A stretch of 10,218 bases of DNA from Rubrivirga sp. (GTDB taxonomy: Bacteria; Bacteroidota; Rhodothermia; Rhodothermales; Rubricoccaceae), in the NCBI GenBank assembly GCA_012269805.1, contig JAAXJP010000483.1:1-10218 (forward strand), in the 5' to 3' direction. The position numbers and the translations under genes were made by a program. Below are positions 1 through 7,496 of this stretch, piece after piece; the stretch's first letter is position 1, and each line of letters begins with the position of its first letter. The notes beneath the pieces were generated by a model that was given only the letters and a program-made list of their open reading frames with translations, ran no database searches and was not told the DNA's origin.

Positions 1-12
1 CACTCGTACCGG

Positions 13-2385
13 TCAGCCTTCCGTCTCGTCGCCGCGCTCGGGGCCGACGGTGTGCTCGACCAGGTCGAGGATCCGGTGGAGCTTGTCGGCCCACGACGTC
101 GGCTCGACGTAGCCGTGGGGCTCGACGGGCGCAATCGCCAGCTCCCAGTCGCGCTTGCCCAGCTCGATGAGCCGCTGCGTGAGCCGGAAGATGTCCTGCG
201 GCTGGACGTTGTCGTCGACGAGCCCGTGCGTCATCAGGAGCGGGTCCTCGAGGCCGGCGGCGAACTCGATGGGCGACGAGCGGCGGTAGGCCTCGGGGTC
301 CTCGAGCGGCGTGTTGAGGATGTTCCGCGTGTAGGTGTCGTTGTAGTGCGCCCAGTCGGTCACGCTGCGGAGGGCCGCGCCGCCGCCGAAGTGCTCGGGC
401 TCAGTAAAGAGCGCCATGAGCGTGAGGAAGCCGCCGTACGAGCCGCCGTAGATCGCGACCCGCTCGGGTGGGATCCCGAACTCGTCGCCCAGCCACGCGC
501 TCGCGTCGACGTAGTCCTGCAGGTCGCGCCCGCCCATGTGTCGGTACACGGCCGTCCGCCAGTCGCGGCCGTAGCCGGCCGACGCGCGGTAGTCGACGTC
601 GAGGACGACGTAGCCGAGGTCGGCCAGGAGGTTGTGGAACTGGTACTCGCGGAAGTACCCGCTCCACCAGCGGTGCGCGTTCTGGAGGTAGCCGGCCCCG
701 TGGACGAACAGGACGGCCGCGCCGTTGGGCTCGTCGGGCCGGTAGATCCGGGCCGGGACCCTGACGTCGTCGGACGCCGGGATCTCGACGATCTCGGCCT
801 CGCGCCACGGGTACGCCGCCCACTCGTCCTCCACCGAGTCCGTGACCTGCTCCGCCTCGGCGCCGAGGCGGCCGCCGTAGACCTCCGGCGGCCGGGTCGA
901 GGACGAGTGCAGGAACGCGAGCCGCTCGCCGTCGGGCGCGACGGCCGCGTCCCACTTCCCGACGCCCTCCGTGACCTGCCGCCGCTGCGCGAAGCCGCCG
1001 CGGGCGTTCGGCATCGCCCAGACCTGCCGTTGGCCGAGGTCGCCCTCCGACGTCTCGAGAACCCACGTCTCGCCATCTGCCGTGAGTGTCGCCTCCTCGA
1101 CCTCGAACGGGCCCTCCGTCAGCGCCTCGACGGTCCCGCGCGCGAGGTCGGCGGCGTAGAGGTGGCTCCAGCCCGTCCGCTCTGAGTGGAACCAGTAGCG
1201 GCCGTCGGGGAGGAACCCGCCGGCGCTCGGCCCGCCCCACCACGAGATGCCGGGCCCGCCGACCCACGCCTCGTCGCGCTGGCGGTCGAGCGCGGTGAGG
1301 GTGCCGGCCTCGGCGTCGAGGCGGGCGATCCAGCGGTCCTTGTTGTCGACCGTCCGGACGTCGACGACGGCGACTCCGGGCTCGGGACTCCACGCGATCC
1401 ACGGCAGGAACATCCGGGCCGAGTCGGCGGGCGCGTCTGAGAAGTCGGACGGGTCGAAGGCGCCCGGGAGCGCCGTGAGGTCGATCCGGACCGTCGTGTC
1501 GCGGACGGCGTCCTGCACGTAGAGGTCGGCGCCGACGCGCGGGGTGCCCACCTTCGGGCGGGCCTCGATCTCGGCCGCCACGCCCGACTCCGTGACGTAA
1601 TCGACGAGGAGCGTCGGATCAGGGTCCGGCTGGTCGGACAAGGTGAAGGCCACGAACCGGCCGCCCGCGTCGGCGGAGAGCTGGCCGACAGACTCGTCCC
1701 CGACGTAGAACGTGGGCGGGGCGTCGGCGTCGAGCGCCTCGCGCTCGCGGGCCGCCTCGGCGAGCGAGTCCAGCCGCACGCGCTCGCGGATGACGTCGAA
1801 CAGCCGCCGCTGCTGGTCGCGGAGGTAGGCCGCGCGGTCGGTCGGGGCCTCCTCCGCGGGCTCCTTCCCGCTGCGCAGGTCGGTGATCTGGGCGAGCGCG
1901 CCGTCGGCCAGCCGGAAGAGCGCGTCGCCCTGGCGGTAGACGAGCGCGCCGTCGGCGAGGAAGCGCGGGTCCGACTCGCGGTCGGGCGTCCGCGTGACGC
2001 GGTCCGTCCGTCCGTTCGATCGGTCGTACACGTAGACGTCGCCCCCCCGCACGAACGCCCGGCGCGTCCCGCCGGGCGCGTAGCGGCCGTCGGCGGCCCA
2101 GCCCTCGAACCGGGGCGGGAGGCCCCGGCGGACCTCGGCCGGGACCGCCTCGGGCGTACCGCCGGCCGGGTCGACGCGGAAGAGGGAGTCGGCCGGGAAC
2201 CGTCCGTCGGGGTTCCACTCGAAGTAGACCGCGTCGCCGGCCTCCGTCCAGTACGGCTCCGACGGCCACGCGCCGATCCAGTCCTCGGGCCGCTGCGTGA
2301 TCTGCTCGATGGTGAGCGGCGACGTGCGCTGCGCGAGCGCGGGGCCAGCGGCGACGAGGAGGGCGAGGACGAGGGCAGAGCGCAT
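13..2385 (-). CDS. Secreted S9-family (DPP IV/prolyl oligopeptidase-like) serine peptidase
   Basis: A 790-residue exported serine peptidase, probably cleaving oligopeptides in the periplasm or outside the cell. Residues 1-18 form a signal peptide with a likely cut after Ala-Leu-Ala. Residues from about 35 to 530 carry repeated beta-propeller-like strands, including an S-E-R-T-G-W-S-H-L-Y stretch typical of the DPP IV N-terminal domain. A charged helical insert lies at about 175-222. The C-terminal alpha/beta-hydrolase domain has the full triad: Ser649 in GGSYGG, Asp724 in HGLVDDNVQPQ and His757 in EPHGY. The Ser-Asp and Asp-His spacings (75 and 33) are close to those of DPP4 (78 and 32). Length is usual for the family. 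I see no Glu-Glu motif of the kind that anchors the substrate N-terminus in true DPP IV, so dipeptidyl specificity is not claimed. The ATG start is set by the signal peptide. It starts 44 bases after the barrel gene and may be co-transcribed with it. Confidence 0.93.
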   Translation of the reverse strand: MRSALVLALLVAAGPALAQRTSPLTIEQITQRPEDWIGAWPSEPYWTEAGDAVYFEWNPDGRFPADSLFRVDPAGGTPEAVPAEVRRGLPPRFEGWAADGRYAPGGTRRAFVRGGDVYVYDRSNGRTDRVTRTPDRESDPRFLADGALVYRQGDALFRLADGALAQITDLRSGKEPAEEAPTDRAAYLRDQQRRLFDVIRERVRLDSLAEAAREREALDADAPPTFYVGDESVGQLSADAGGRFVAFTLSDQPDPDPTLLVDYVTESGVAAEIEARPKVGTPRVGADLYVQDAVRDTTVRIDLTALPGAFDPSDFSDAPADSARMFLPWIAWSPEPGVAVVDVRTVDNKDRWIARLDAEAGTLTALDRQRDEAWVGGPGISWWGGPSAGGFLPDGRYWFHSERTGWSHLYAADLARGTVEALTEGPFEVEEATLTADGETWVLETSEGDLGQRQVWAMPNARGGFAQRRQVTEGVGKWDAAVAPDGERLAFLHSSSTRPPEVYGGRLGAEAEQVTDSVEDEWAAYPWREAEIVEIPASDDVRVPARIYRPDEPNGAAVLFVHGAGYLQNAHRWWSGYFREYQFHNLLADLGYVVLDVDYRASAGYGRDWRTAVYRHMGGRDLQDYVDASAWLGDEFGIPPERVAIYGGSYGGFLTLMALFTEPEHFGGGAALRSVTDWAHYNDTYTRNILNTPLEDPEAYRRSSPIEFAAGLEDPLLMTHGLVDDNVQPQDIFRLTQRLIELGKRDWELAIAPVEPHGYVEPTSWADKLHRILDLVEHTVGPERGDETEG

Positions 2386-2429
2386 CGGGGACCGGAAGGC
2401 GAGCCGCCAATATCGGCCCGCCCCCTCTC

Positions 2430-3080
2430 CTACTCCACCCCGAGCGTCACGCTCACGGACACGTGGTCGAACCGGAAGTCGCCAGTGAGACGGAGCGCGC
2501 TGCCGAACGCCTCGACCTCGTCGTCGGAAAACGGGGTCAGCGCCAGGCCGGCGCGGAGCTCAGGACCAACGGTGACGCCGCCGACATCGAGCGGGAGCGC
2601 GACCGAGCCGCCGAGGGCAAGGTGGCTCTGCCGAACGTCGCCCAGGTGTCGGAGGAGGCCGCGCTCAGCGCTCCCCTCGTCGAGGATCACGCGGACCTCC
2701 GGCCCCAGACCCACCACCACGTCGCCGAGGCGGGTGGGCTGGCGGACCGTGACCTCGGCGGAGGCGAGCGCGAAGGCCACGTCGACCCCCTCCTGATCGA
2801 ACAGCGAGGCCCCGTCGAACACGTCGCTCGCGCTGAGCGTCCCGGCGCCCAGGCGAGCGCCCCACGTCGGCCCGTGCAGGTGGAGGCGAACGCGGGCGTC
2901 GAGGCCGACGGCTGTCGGGAAGTCGACGCGGTCGAGCGGAACCGGGACGCCGGCTGCCTCGACCGTCCCGGTGGCGCCGAGCGTTGTCAGGCTCGGCCCG
3001 ACCGAGGCGTCCCCGCCGACCGTGATCTGGGCCCTCGTGGGTGCCGCGAGCGTGAAGAGGAGGACCAGGACGAGCCGCAT
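2430..3080 (-). CDS. Predicted outer-membrane beta-barrel protein, 216 aa
   Basis: A small exported protein of unknown specific function. The ATG at 3078-3080 is chosen because it opens a clean signal peptide (residues 1-17, cut after Thr-Arg-Ala). The frame stays open upstream to 3263, but that extension is Arg/Pro-rich, would bury the signal peptide and would run into the csgH-like gene. The mature part is made of short stretches alternating hydrophobic and polar residues, separated by Gly/Asp turns (for example at about 56-68, 100-113, 119-132, 156-182 and 196-216). It ends V-S-V-T-L-G-V-E. This pattern fits an 8- to 10-stranded outer-membrane barrel, but barrel topology is inferred, not matched to a named family. 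There are no Cys residues. It follows the csgH-like gene by 106 bases, with a hairpin between them, and precedes the peptidase gene by 44 bases. It could be a general porin-like protein or a partner of its exported neighbours. Confidence 0.8.
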   Translation of the reverse strand: MRLVLVLLFTLAAPTRAQITVGGDASVGPSLTTLGATGTVEAAGVPVPLDRVDFPTAVGLDARVRLHLHGPTWGARLGAGTLSASDVFDGASLFDQEGVDVAFALASAEVTVRQPTRLGDVVVGLGPEVRVILDEGSAERGLLRHLGDVRQSHLALGGSVALPLDVGGVTVGPELRAGLALTPFSDDEVEAFGSALRLTGDFRFDHVSVSVTLGVE

Positions 3081-3150
3081 CCCTAAGGAACGCGGACCAC
3101 GGCGACGGGCTCCGAGCACCCCCTCCTCCTTGGTCCACCGTGACTTGCCG

Positions 3151-3171
3151 CCCGGACTCGGCGAGGCCGGG
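3151..3171 (-). terminator. Hairpin after the csgH-like gene
   Basis: Arms CCCGG (3151-3155) and CCGGG (3167-3171) pair, with an A/G mismatch and then CTC/GAG pairs closing a GGC loop. It sits 15 bases downstream of the csgH-like stop codon. No U-tract follows on the minus strand, so it is either a weak or factor-assisted terminator or an mRNA-end stabiliser. Placement is the main support. Confidence 0.35.
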
Positions 3172-3186
3172 TGTTCGCGGAGCGCG

Positions 3187-3570
3187 TTACGGGACGGTCG
3201 CCTCGTACCGGTCGGTCGTCGACGAGCCGTCCGGCCACCGGACGACGAGTTCGGCCCACACATGGTCCCCCGACGCCGCGTTGACGCGGAGCACCGAGAG
3301 CGTGTCGGTCTCGCCGGGACCGACGTCGAACGCGCCCCCCTGGGACGACCGGGACCGCCCTGAAGCCCCCTCTCGCTCGGCCGTCACGGAGTACGACCCG
3401 GCGAGGCGACCGTCGGCCCCAGCGACGACGGCGATCTCGTAGCTGGGGCCGGGCGTGACGGCCAGGCGAACCCCATCGGAACGCGTCCCGATCCCGAGGC
3501 TGAGGGCTGCGACGGCCGCCAGGGCGGCAAGGAGAGAGGCCGACGTCATAACGGAACGGGTGACGGACAT
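3187..3570 (-). CDS. csgH: CsgH-like curli assembly chaperone, exported
   Basis: A 127-residue exported protein resembling CsgH, the periplasmic chaperone that blocks premature amyloid formation by curli subunits and is a functional relative of CsgC. Residues 1 to about 29 are a hydrophobic signal segment; a second ATG at residue 8 (3547-3549) is an equally plausible start. The core from about 33 to 127 shows the family pattern: a G-S-Y strand near 58-60, a G-A-S-G-R-S turn at 68-73, S-Q-G-G-A-F at 76-81, P-G-E-T near 85-88, and late beta strands with A-E-L-V-V and a W-P-D-G turn. This fits the CsgC/CsgH immunoglobulin-like fold. There are no Cys residues, unlike the CxC of E. coli CsgC. Identification is by remembered family pattern, not by a search. 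No curli subunit or secretion gene is in the window, so its client is unknown. An outer-membrane barrel gene follows. Confidence 0.68.
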   Translation of the reverse strand: MSVTRSVMTSASLLAALAAVAALSLGIGTRSDGVRLAVTPGPSYEIAVVAGADGRLAGSYSVTAEREGASGRSRSSQGGAFDVGPGETDTLSVLRVNAASGDHVWAELVVRWPDGSSTTDRYEATVP

Positions 3571-3601
3571 CCGCTGGGCTCAACGGCCCCCGACGGGGCT
3601 C

Positions 3602-3607
3602 AGTATA
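3602..3607 (-). promoter_or_regulatory. Possible -10 element upstream of the csgH-like gene
   Basis: On the minus strand this reads TATACT, a rare AT-rich patch in very GC-rich DNA, 31 bases before the csgH-like ATG. No convincing -35 box is seen at the expected spacing (TCTGGT). Nor does it fit the Bacteroidota -7/-33 consensus. Just downstream, TGAGCCC occurs twice (3596-3602 and 3576-3582), exactly 20 bases apart, which could be an operator. Weak evidence. Confidence 0.22.
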
Positions 3608-3641
3608 CAGGCCCGGGGCCCGGCACCAGACCCGAGCGGCC

Positions 3642-3661
3642 CCGCCTCGGCGCCGAGGCGG
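3642..3661 (-). terminator. Perfect 20-base palindrome after the 140-aa gene
   Basis: CCGCCTCG pairs with CGAGGCGG around a GCGC loop; the whole 20 bases are a perfect palindrome. It begins 12 bases downstream of the stop of the 140-residue gene, the usual place for a terminator stem. No U-tract follows in the direction of transcription. Its arm sequence recurs in the hairpin at 9629-9654. It could equally act as a protein-binding site upstream of the csgH-like gene. Confidence 0.45.
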
Positions 3662-3673
3662 ACCGGCCCGCGC

Positions 3674-4096
3674 TCAGTGGTCGCCGATGACCTGCCCGGC
3701 GTGCGGCCGCGTGTCCTCGCCGATGGTCAGGCGGTCCGGCACGTCGTTCCGCTGGGGCTCCGGGTTCGCGAGCGGCCCCGTGAGCGGGAGCTCGAAGACC
3801 TGGACGAACGGGGCGACGGTCGAGAACCAGAAGTCCTGCTGGAACTCGTAGAAGTCGGGGTCGAAGCCCCCCGCGTCGCCCTCGTGGCCGGCCACGTCGA
3901 CGTAGAACGCGCGAGGCCAGCCGGGGAACCGCGCCTCGGCATCGCGGAGGAGGCCGAACACGTCCTGCGCGGCCCGCTCGAACGAGTCCTCCGGCGCCAC
4001 GACGTGGTAGATCGCGACGGTGTTGTCGAAGCCCATGTGGACGCCCGGCGCGTCGGGCTTGGCGTACTCCGGGAGAAACGGGGGCTGGTCGGACAC
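3674..4096 (-). CDS. Uncharacterised cytoplasmic protein, 140 aa
   Basis: I do not recognise a named family. The protein has no signal peptide or membrane segment, so it is probably cytoplasmic. It starts at GTG (4094-4096), 27 bases after the sensor gene's stop, which suggests co-transcription and possibly a shared function. The sequence looks like a compact alpha/beta domain rather than a shadow frame: hydrophobic and aromatic residues are spaced regularly, and some short stretches look like conserved motifs. Examples are F-Y-V-D-V-A-G-H-E (64-72), G-G-F-D-P-D-F-Y-E-F (76-85) and P-Q-R-N-D-V-P-D (114-121). His and Asp/Glu are abundant (H20, H31, H71 and nearby acids), but no metal site can be assigned. 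The last 15 residues look disordered. A strong palindrome 12 bases after the stop probably ends the transcript. Confidence 0.75.
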   Translation of the reverse strand: MSDQPPFLPEYAKPDAPGVHMGFDNTVAIYHVVAPEDSFERAAQDVFGLLRDAEARFPGWPRAFYVDVAGHEGDAGGFDPDFYEFQQDFWFSTVAPFVQVFELPLTGPLANPEPQRNDVPDRLTIGEDTRPHAGQVIGDH

Positions 4097-4123
4097 GGGT
4101 CACGGCGGCGGTGCCCGGCCAAC

Positions 4124-6502
4124 CTAGGCCGCCGGGTCCACGAAGGCCATCGTCGGCGCTTCACCCGGGGTCCCGTCGGCGCTCCAGGGCTCGGGGATCT
4201 CGACGACCGGGACGGCCTGGCGGGGCAGGTGGAGCGCCCACCCCGGGCGTACGCCGTCGATCCGGTGGGCCGCCCCCCCCAGCGCCTCCGCGAGGCGGGG
4301 CACGTAGCCCTCCCGGAGGCCGAGCGCGTCGGTCGGCACGCCGCCGGTGACGGCGAACTCGCAGGCCTCCGGTCCGCGGGCGCGGACCTCGACGGCGACG
4401 CGGGGCCCGGCGGCGGCGGCGACGGCGCCGCTCACGAGGTGGCGGACGAGCTTCTCGAACAGGGCCACGTCGACGAGGAGCGGGGCCTCGGGGAGCGTGC
4501 ACCACACGTTCATCGCGATGCGACGGGCCTCGGCCGCGGGCCGGCTCTCCTCCGCCACCCGCGTCACGACGTCGCACACGTCGGTCGGGGTCGGCTGCGC
4601 GACGACGGCGTCGCCCCCGAGGAGGGCCAGCTCGTCGAGCGCGGCCATAAGCCGGTCGCCGGCTCGCTCGATCACCCCCCGCACCTCGCGGAGGTCGTCC
4701 GGGGTCGCGTCCGCGCCGATGAGGTCGGCGTAGCCCAGGATCGAGGTGAGGGGCGAGCGGATCTCGCGGTCGAGGTGCTTGAGGAGCTCGCGGCGGGCCT
4801 CGGTCACGCCCCCGGTGCCGTCCCGTGGCGTCCGGGCCCGATCGGTCACGTCGAGCGCGACGCCCACGAGCCCCCGGGGCCGGCCGTCGCGGCCGGCGCG
4901 CGCGAGAACGCGGACTTCGAGCGCGCGCCCTCCGACCTCGGCGGTCCACGAAGCGTCGCCGCCCGCCAGCGCGGCGGTGATCCCCGCCGCCGCGCCCGGC
5001 ACGTCGGGGAAGACGTCCCGGATCGAGCGACCGGTCGACGCCTCGGCGTCGAGGCCGAGGAGGTCAAGGGCCCGCCCGCGGCTGAGGAGGAGCCGCCCTT
5101 TGGAGTCGGTCGCGAAAAGGGCCAGGGGCGCGAGCGCGAGCAGCGCCTCGACCGGCCCCTCTGCGTCCGTTGGGTGTTCGGTCTGTCGGCGACGGCGCGA
5201 GACGTCCTCCACGACGAACGCGCACCGGGCGTCACCCTCCGCGTCGACGATGGGCGAGACGGTCGCAGCGAGTGTCCGGACCCCCCGGTCGGTTTCGACG
5301 TCAGCGTCGAAGGCTTGGGGGGTGCCTTCCGCGAGCGCGGCGTGGGAGGCCTCGAGCCATCGGCGGGCGAGGTCTCGGCCGAGCCGCCCGCCCAGCCCGA
5401 GCTCCGACGCGCGTCGACCGGCGATGGCGTCCGGCGTCGAGCCCAACGCTCGGGCCGCGACCGCGTTGACGCGGACGAACAGGAGGTCGCCATCGAGCAA
5501 GCGCGTCACGCCCATCCCCATCGGAGCACCGTCGAAAAAGGCGGCGAGGTCGGCTTCCCGGTCAGCCAGTGAGCGGGCCGTCGCGTAGCCGTGGAGCGAC
5601 GAGCCGACCCACCGGGCCAGCGACTCGACGAGCGCCCGGTCGTCGTCGGAAAACGGCTTCGGCCGCGCCGCCCGTCCCATGAGACAGAACGTCCCGACGC
5701 ACCGCCCTCCGACGAACACGGGGGCGCCGAGGTACGCCACCGGCGTGTCGACGCCGAGCGGGGTCGACGCGCCGTCCTCCACCGCGAACGGGCCGTCGGA
5801 GCGCACGGTCACGGCGCAGAACGTGTCCGTCAGCGGGATGGGGCGCACCGGTACGAGGGCGCCGGACGGGTCGTAGACGGTGTGCGGCGCCCACTCGTCG
5901 CCCTCGACATGGGCGAAGGCGGCGCCGTCGAGGCCGAGCGTCTCGGCGGCCCGCTGGAGCGCGAGGTCGAGCCGGTCCTCGAACGTGCCCGGGTGGACAG
6001 CCACCTCGTGGAGCAACCGCCCGGGGTCGAGGCGGCTGGGGACGGACCGGACGAGGCCGAGCGCGAGTTGGGCCGACGTCGCGAACGCCTCCGTCCAGGC
6101 GTCGTCGGGCACGCGGTCCTCTGGGGCGAGCACGAGGAGGACGCCCTCGCTGTCCCCGAGGCGGGCGCCCGCGGCGAACCGGGCGCCCTCGATCGCGCCC
6201 GTCACGTCGAGCACGTCGACGCCCGCGCCCCCGAGCGTCTCGGCCAGGGCCCGGAGCGCGACCGCGTCGCCGCCCCACGTCCCGACGGCGGCCACGACGT
6301 GGAGCGCCCCGCCGGCATCGGCGGCGAACAGGAGCGCCGCCGGCACAGCGAGCCGGTGGGTAATGAGACGGAGGCCGGCCTCGACGGGGGGCGTCGGGTC
6401 AGGCGACGGCCCGTCGGGCGGGGGCCCGGTGGAGTGTGGATCGGCCAGGGTCCCGGTGAGGGTGCGGATCTCTCGTATCGGCCGGCCCGGCCTCCGACTC
6501 AA
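4124..6502 (-). CDS. GAF/GAF/PAS/PAS sensor with degenerate histidine-kinase core
   Basis: A cytoplasmic multi-domain sensor of about 792 residues with no transmembrane segments. Numbering is from the TTG at 6500-6502. In order: a Pro-rich leader; a divergent GAF-like region (about 45-150); a standard GAF domain (about 175-303) with the usual late Y-L-G-A-P-V strand and G-T-F-C-L-M-G core; PAS (about 314-435); a second PAS (about 449-558); a HisKA-like helix pair (about 565-632); and an ATPase-like region (about 638-765). The H-box reads L-D-R-E-I-R-S-P-L, where kinases have S-H-E-I-R-T-P-L, so the phospho-acceptor His is Arg579. The N-box Asn and the DxGxG and GxG boxes are not recognisable. 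It is therefore probably a pseudokinase or signal-binding scaffold. No ATG lies in a usable place, and the TTG, 29 bases after the preceding stop, is only the best guess; CTG at 6446-6448 is an alternative. The 140-residue gene follows by 27 bases. No response regulator is adjacent. Confidence 0.85.
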   Translation of the reverse strand: MSRRPGRPIREIRTLTGTLADPHSTGPPPDGPSPDPTPPVEAGLRLITHRLAVPAALLFAADAGGALHVVAAVGTWGGDAVALRALAETLGGAGVDVLDVTGAIEGARFAAGARLGDSEGVLLVLAPEDRVPDDAWTEAFATSAQLALGLVRSVPSRLDPGRLLHEVAVHPGTFEDRLDLALQRAAETLGLDGAAFAHVEGDEWAPHTVYDPSGALVPVRPIPLTDTFCAVTVRSDGPFAVEDGASTPLGVDTPVAYLGAPVFVGGRCVGTFCLMGRAARPKPFSDDDRALVESLARWVGSSLHGYATARSLADREADLAAFFDGAPMGMGVTRLLDGDLLFVRVNAVAARALGSTPDAIAGRRASELGLGGRLGRDLARRWLEASHAALAEGTPQAFDADVETDRGVRTLAATVSPIVDAEGDARCAFVVEDVSRRRRQTEHPTDAEGPVEALLALAPLALFATDSKGRLLLSRGRALDLLGLDAEASTGRSIRDVFPDVPGAAAGITAALAGGDASWTAEVGGRALEVRVLARAGRDGRPRGLVGVALDVTDRARTPRDGTGGVTEARRELLKHLDREIRSPLTSILGYADLIGADATPDDLREVRGVIERAGDRLMAALDELALLGGDAVVAQPTPTDVCDVVTRVAEESRPAAEARRIAMNVWCTLPEAPLLVDVALFEKLVRHLVSGAVAAAAGPRVAVEVRARGPEACEFAVTGGVPTDALGLREGYVPRLAEALGGAAHRIDGVRPGWALHLPRQAVPVVEIPEPWSADGTPGEAPTMAFVDPAA

Positions 6503-6531
6503 CAGGCGGGACGAAGGGAACCCACGGCGTC

Positions 6532-7422
6532 CTACCGGGCCACGATCACGGGCTGCGTCCGGCGTCCGCCGGGGCCGTCGACCACGACGAGGTAGATCCC
6601 GGGCGCGAGGCCCTCTGTCGAGACGTCCAGCGGCGAGTCCCCCGCGGCCCGGTCGGCCTCGGCGAGCCGGCGGACCGTTCGGCCGACGCCGTCGACGAGG
6701 GTGGCCGCGACCGCGCCCGGCCGGTCGAGCGACAGCGCGAGGCGGGCGATGCCGCCCGTGCGGACCGGGTTCGGACGCGCCGCGCTCACCGTGAACGCGG
6801 CCTCTGGCGCCCCCTCGGCCGCCACCGGGGCCACGACCACGTCGGCCGTCGTCGTGTAGACGTAGTCGCCGGAGCTCGAGCCGTTGCCGTCGGCGGCGTT
6901 CCCCGCGACGTAGACGCGGGCCGTCCCGCTCCGTCCCAGCCCCGGCTCCCACGCAAAGGTCCACGCCGTACTGGCCGTGCCGGCCAACGTGTGCGTGACG
7001 TAGGTGCTGTCGGTGTCGCCCTCGGCGTAGCGCGTGGCCGTCGCGTCGGTCAGGATCAGCTGGCCCCAGAGCTCGCCCGTCTCCGCGTCGCGCACGGCGG
7101 CCTCGAACCCCTGCCGCCGCGAGCCCTCGGAGGCCGGCACCGTCTGGTTGTCGACTCGGACCGTGACCGGGACCGTCGCGCCCGGCTCGACCATCGCGGC
7201 GACCTCGACCGTGACACCGCCGTCCCCCGCGTTGAGCTCGTACGAGCTGTGGCAGAGCGCGCAGGCGCGGTCACCGCCGTTCGAGCCGGGGTCCCCCGCG
7301 AACCCAGCGATGGCGCCGCTCGACTTCGACGCGGCTGGGGCCGGCGCGAGGACGACGAGGGCGGACAGAGCCAGGACGGCGGCCGCCGCGACGACGGCGG
7401 ATGCGCAAGCGCGGATCGACAT
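6532..7422 (-). CDS. Choice-of-anchor V domain protein with CxxCH and T9SS type A tail
   Basis: A 296-residue secreted protein. The ATG at 7420-7422 opens a long hydrophobic signal peptide (about residues 1-32, ending in A-P-A-A-S). The region 36-58 has a Gly-rich lead-in and then C54-A-L-C57-H58, as in the choice-of-anchor V family, where a CxxCH near the N-terminus precedes a Reeler-like beta-sandwich (about 65-205). The motif could bind one c-type haem, but haem attachment is not proven. Residues from about 210 to 296 form a T9SS type A sorting domain: A-R-P-N-P-V early, L-A-P-G-I-Y-L-V-V-V near the end, and a basic C-terminus. The protein is thus exported across the outer membrane and either released or anchored. 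An in-frame ATG at 7498-7500 overlaps the dehydrogenase stop (ATGA) and would add 26 residues before the signal peptide; I judge that less likely. It lies 74 bases after the dehydrogenase gene and probably shares its transcript. Confidence 0.88.
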   Translation of the reverse strand: MSIRACASAVVAAAAVLALSALVVLAPAPAASKSSGAIAGFAGDPGSNGGDRACALCHSSYELNAGDGGVTVEVAAMVEPGATVPVTVRVDNQTVPASEGSRRQGFEAAVRDAETGELWGQLILTDATATRYAEGDTDSTYVTHTLAGTASTAWTFAWEPGLGRSGTARVYVAGNAADGNGSSSGDYVYTTTADVVVAPVAAEGAPEAAFTVSAARPNPVRTGGIARLALSLDRPGAVAATLVDGVGRTVRRLAEADRAAGDSPLDVSTEGLAPGIYLVVVDGPGGRRTQPVIVAR

Positions 7423-7496
7423 GGTGGGATCGGAGGCGGCGGCCCGGGTATCGACGGACGGAGGGCGTGGGTTGAGCGGACAGCGACCCGACGGCG

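Noticed and set aside
52..1185. Plus-strand frame of 377 codons opposite the S9 peptidase
   Set aside because: It lies wholly opposite a peptidase with an intact catalytic triad, and shows only Arg/Val/Glu-rich low complexity.
13..2385. True dipeptidyl peptidase IV assignment
   Set aside because: The catalytic domain fits, but the Glu-Glu substrate-anchoring motif was not found in the propeller, so only S9 family is called.
3081..3263. Upstream extension of the barrel protein by 61 residues
   Set aside because: The extension is Arg/Pro-rich, overlaps the end of the csgH-like gene and would place the signal peptide internally.
3455..5572. Long open frame on the plus strand (about 705 codons) opposite the sensor, 140-aa and csgH-like genes
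   Set aside because: It is antisense to three genes with recognisable domains or signals, is Arg/Gly/Glu-rich with no domain, and is a usual by-product of high GC.
6503..6964. Extension of the sensor frame upstream to an ATG at 6964
   Set aside because: It would overlap about 430 bases of the T9SS-tailed gene in another frame with Arg/Gly-rich nonsense.
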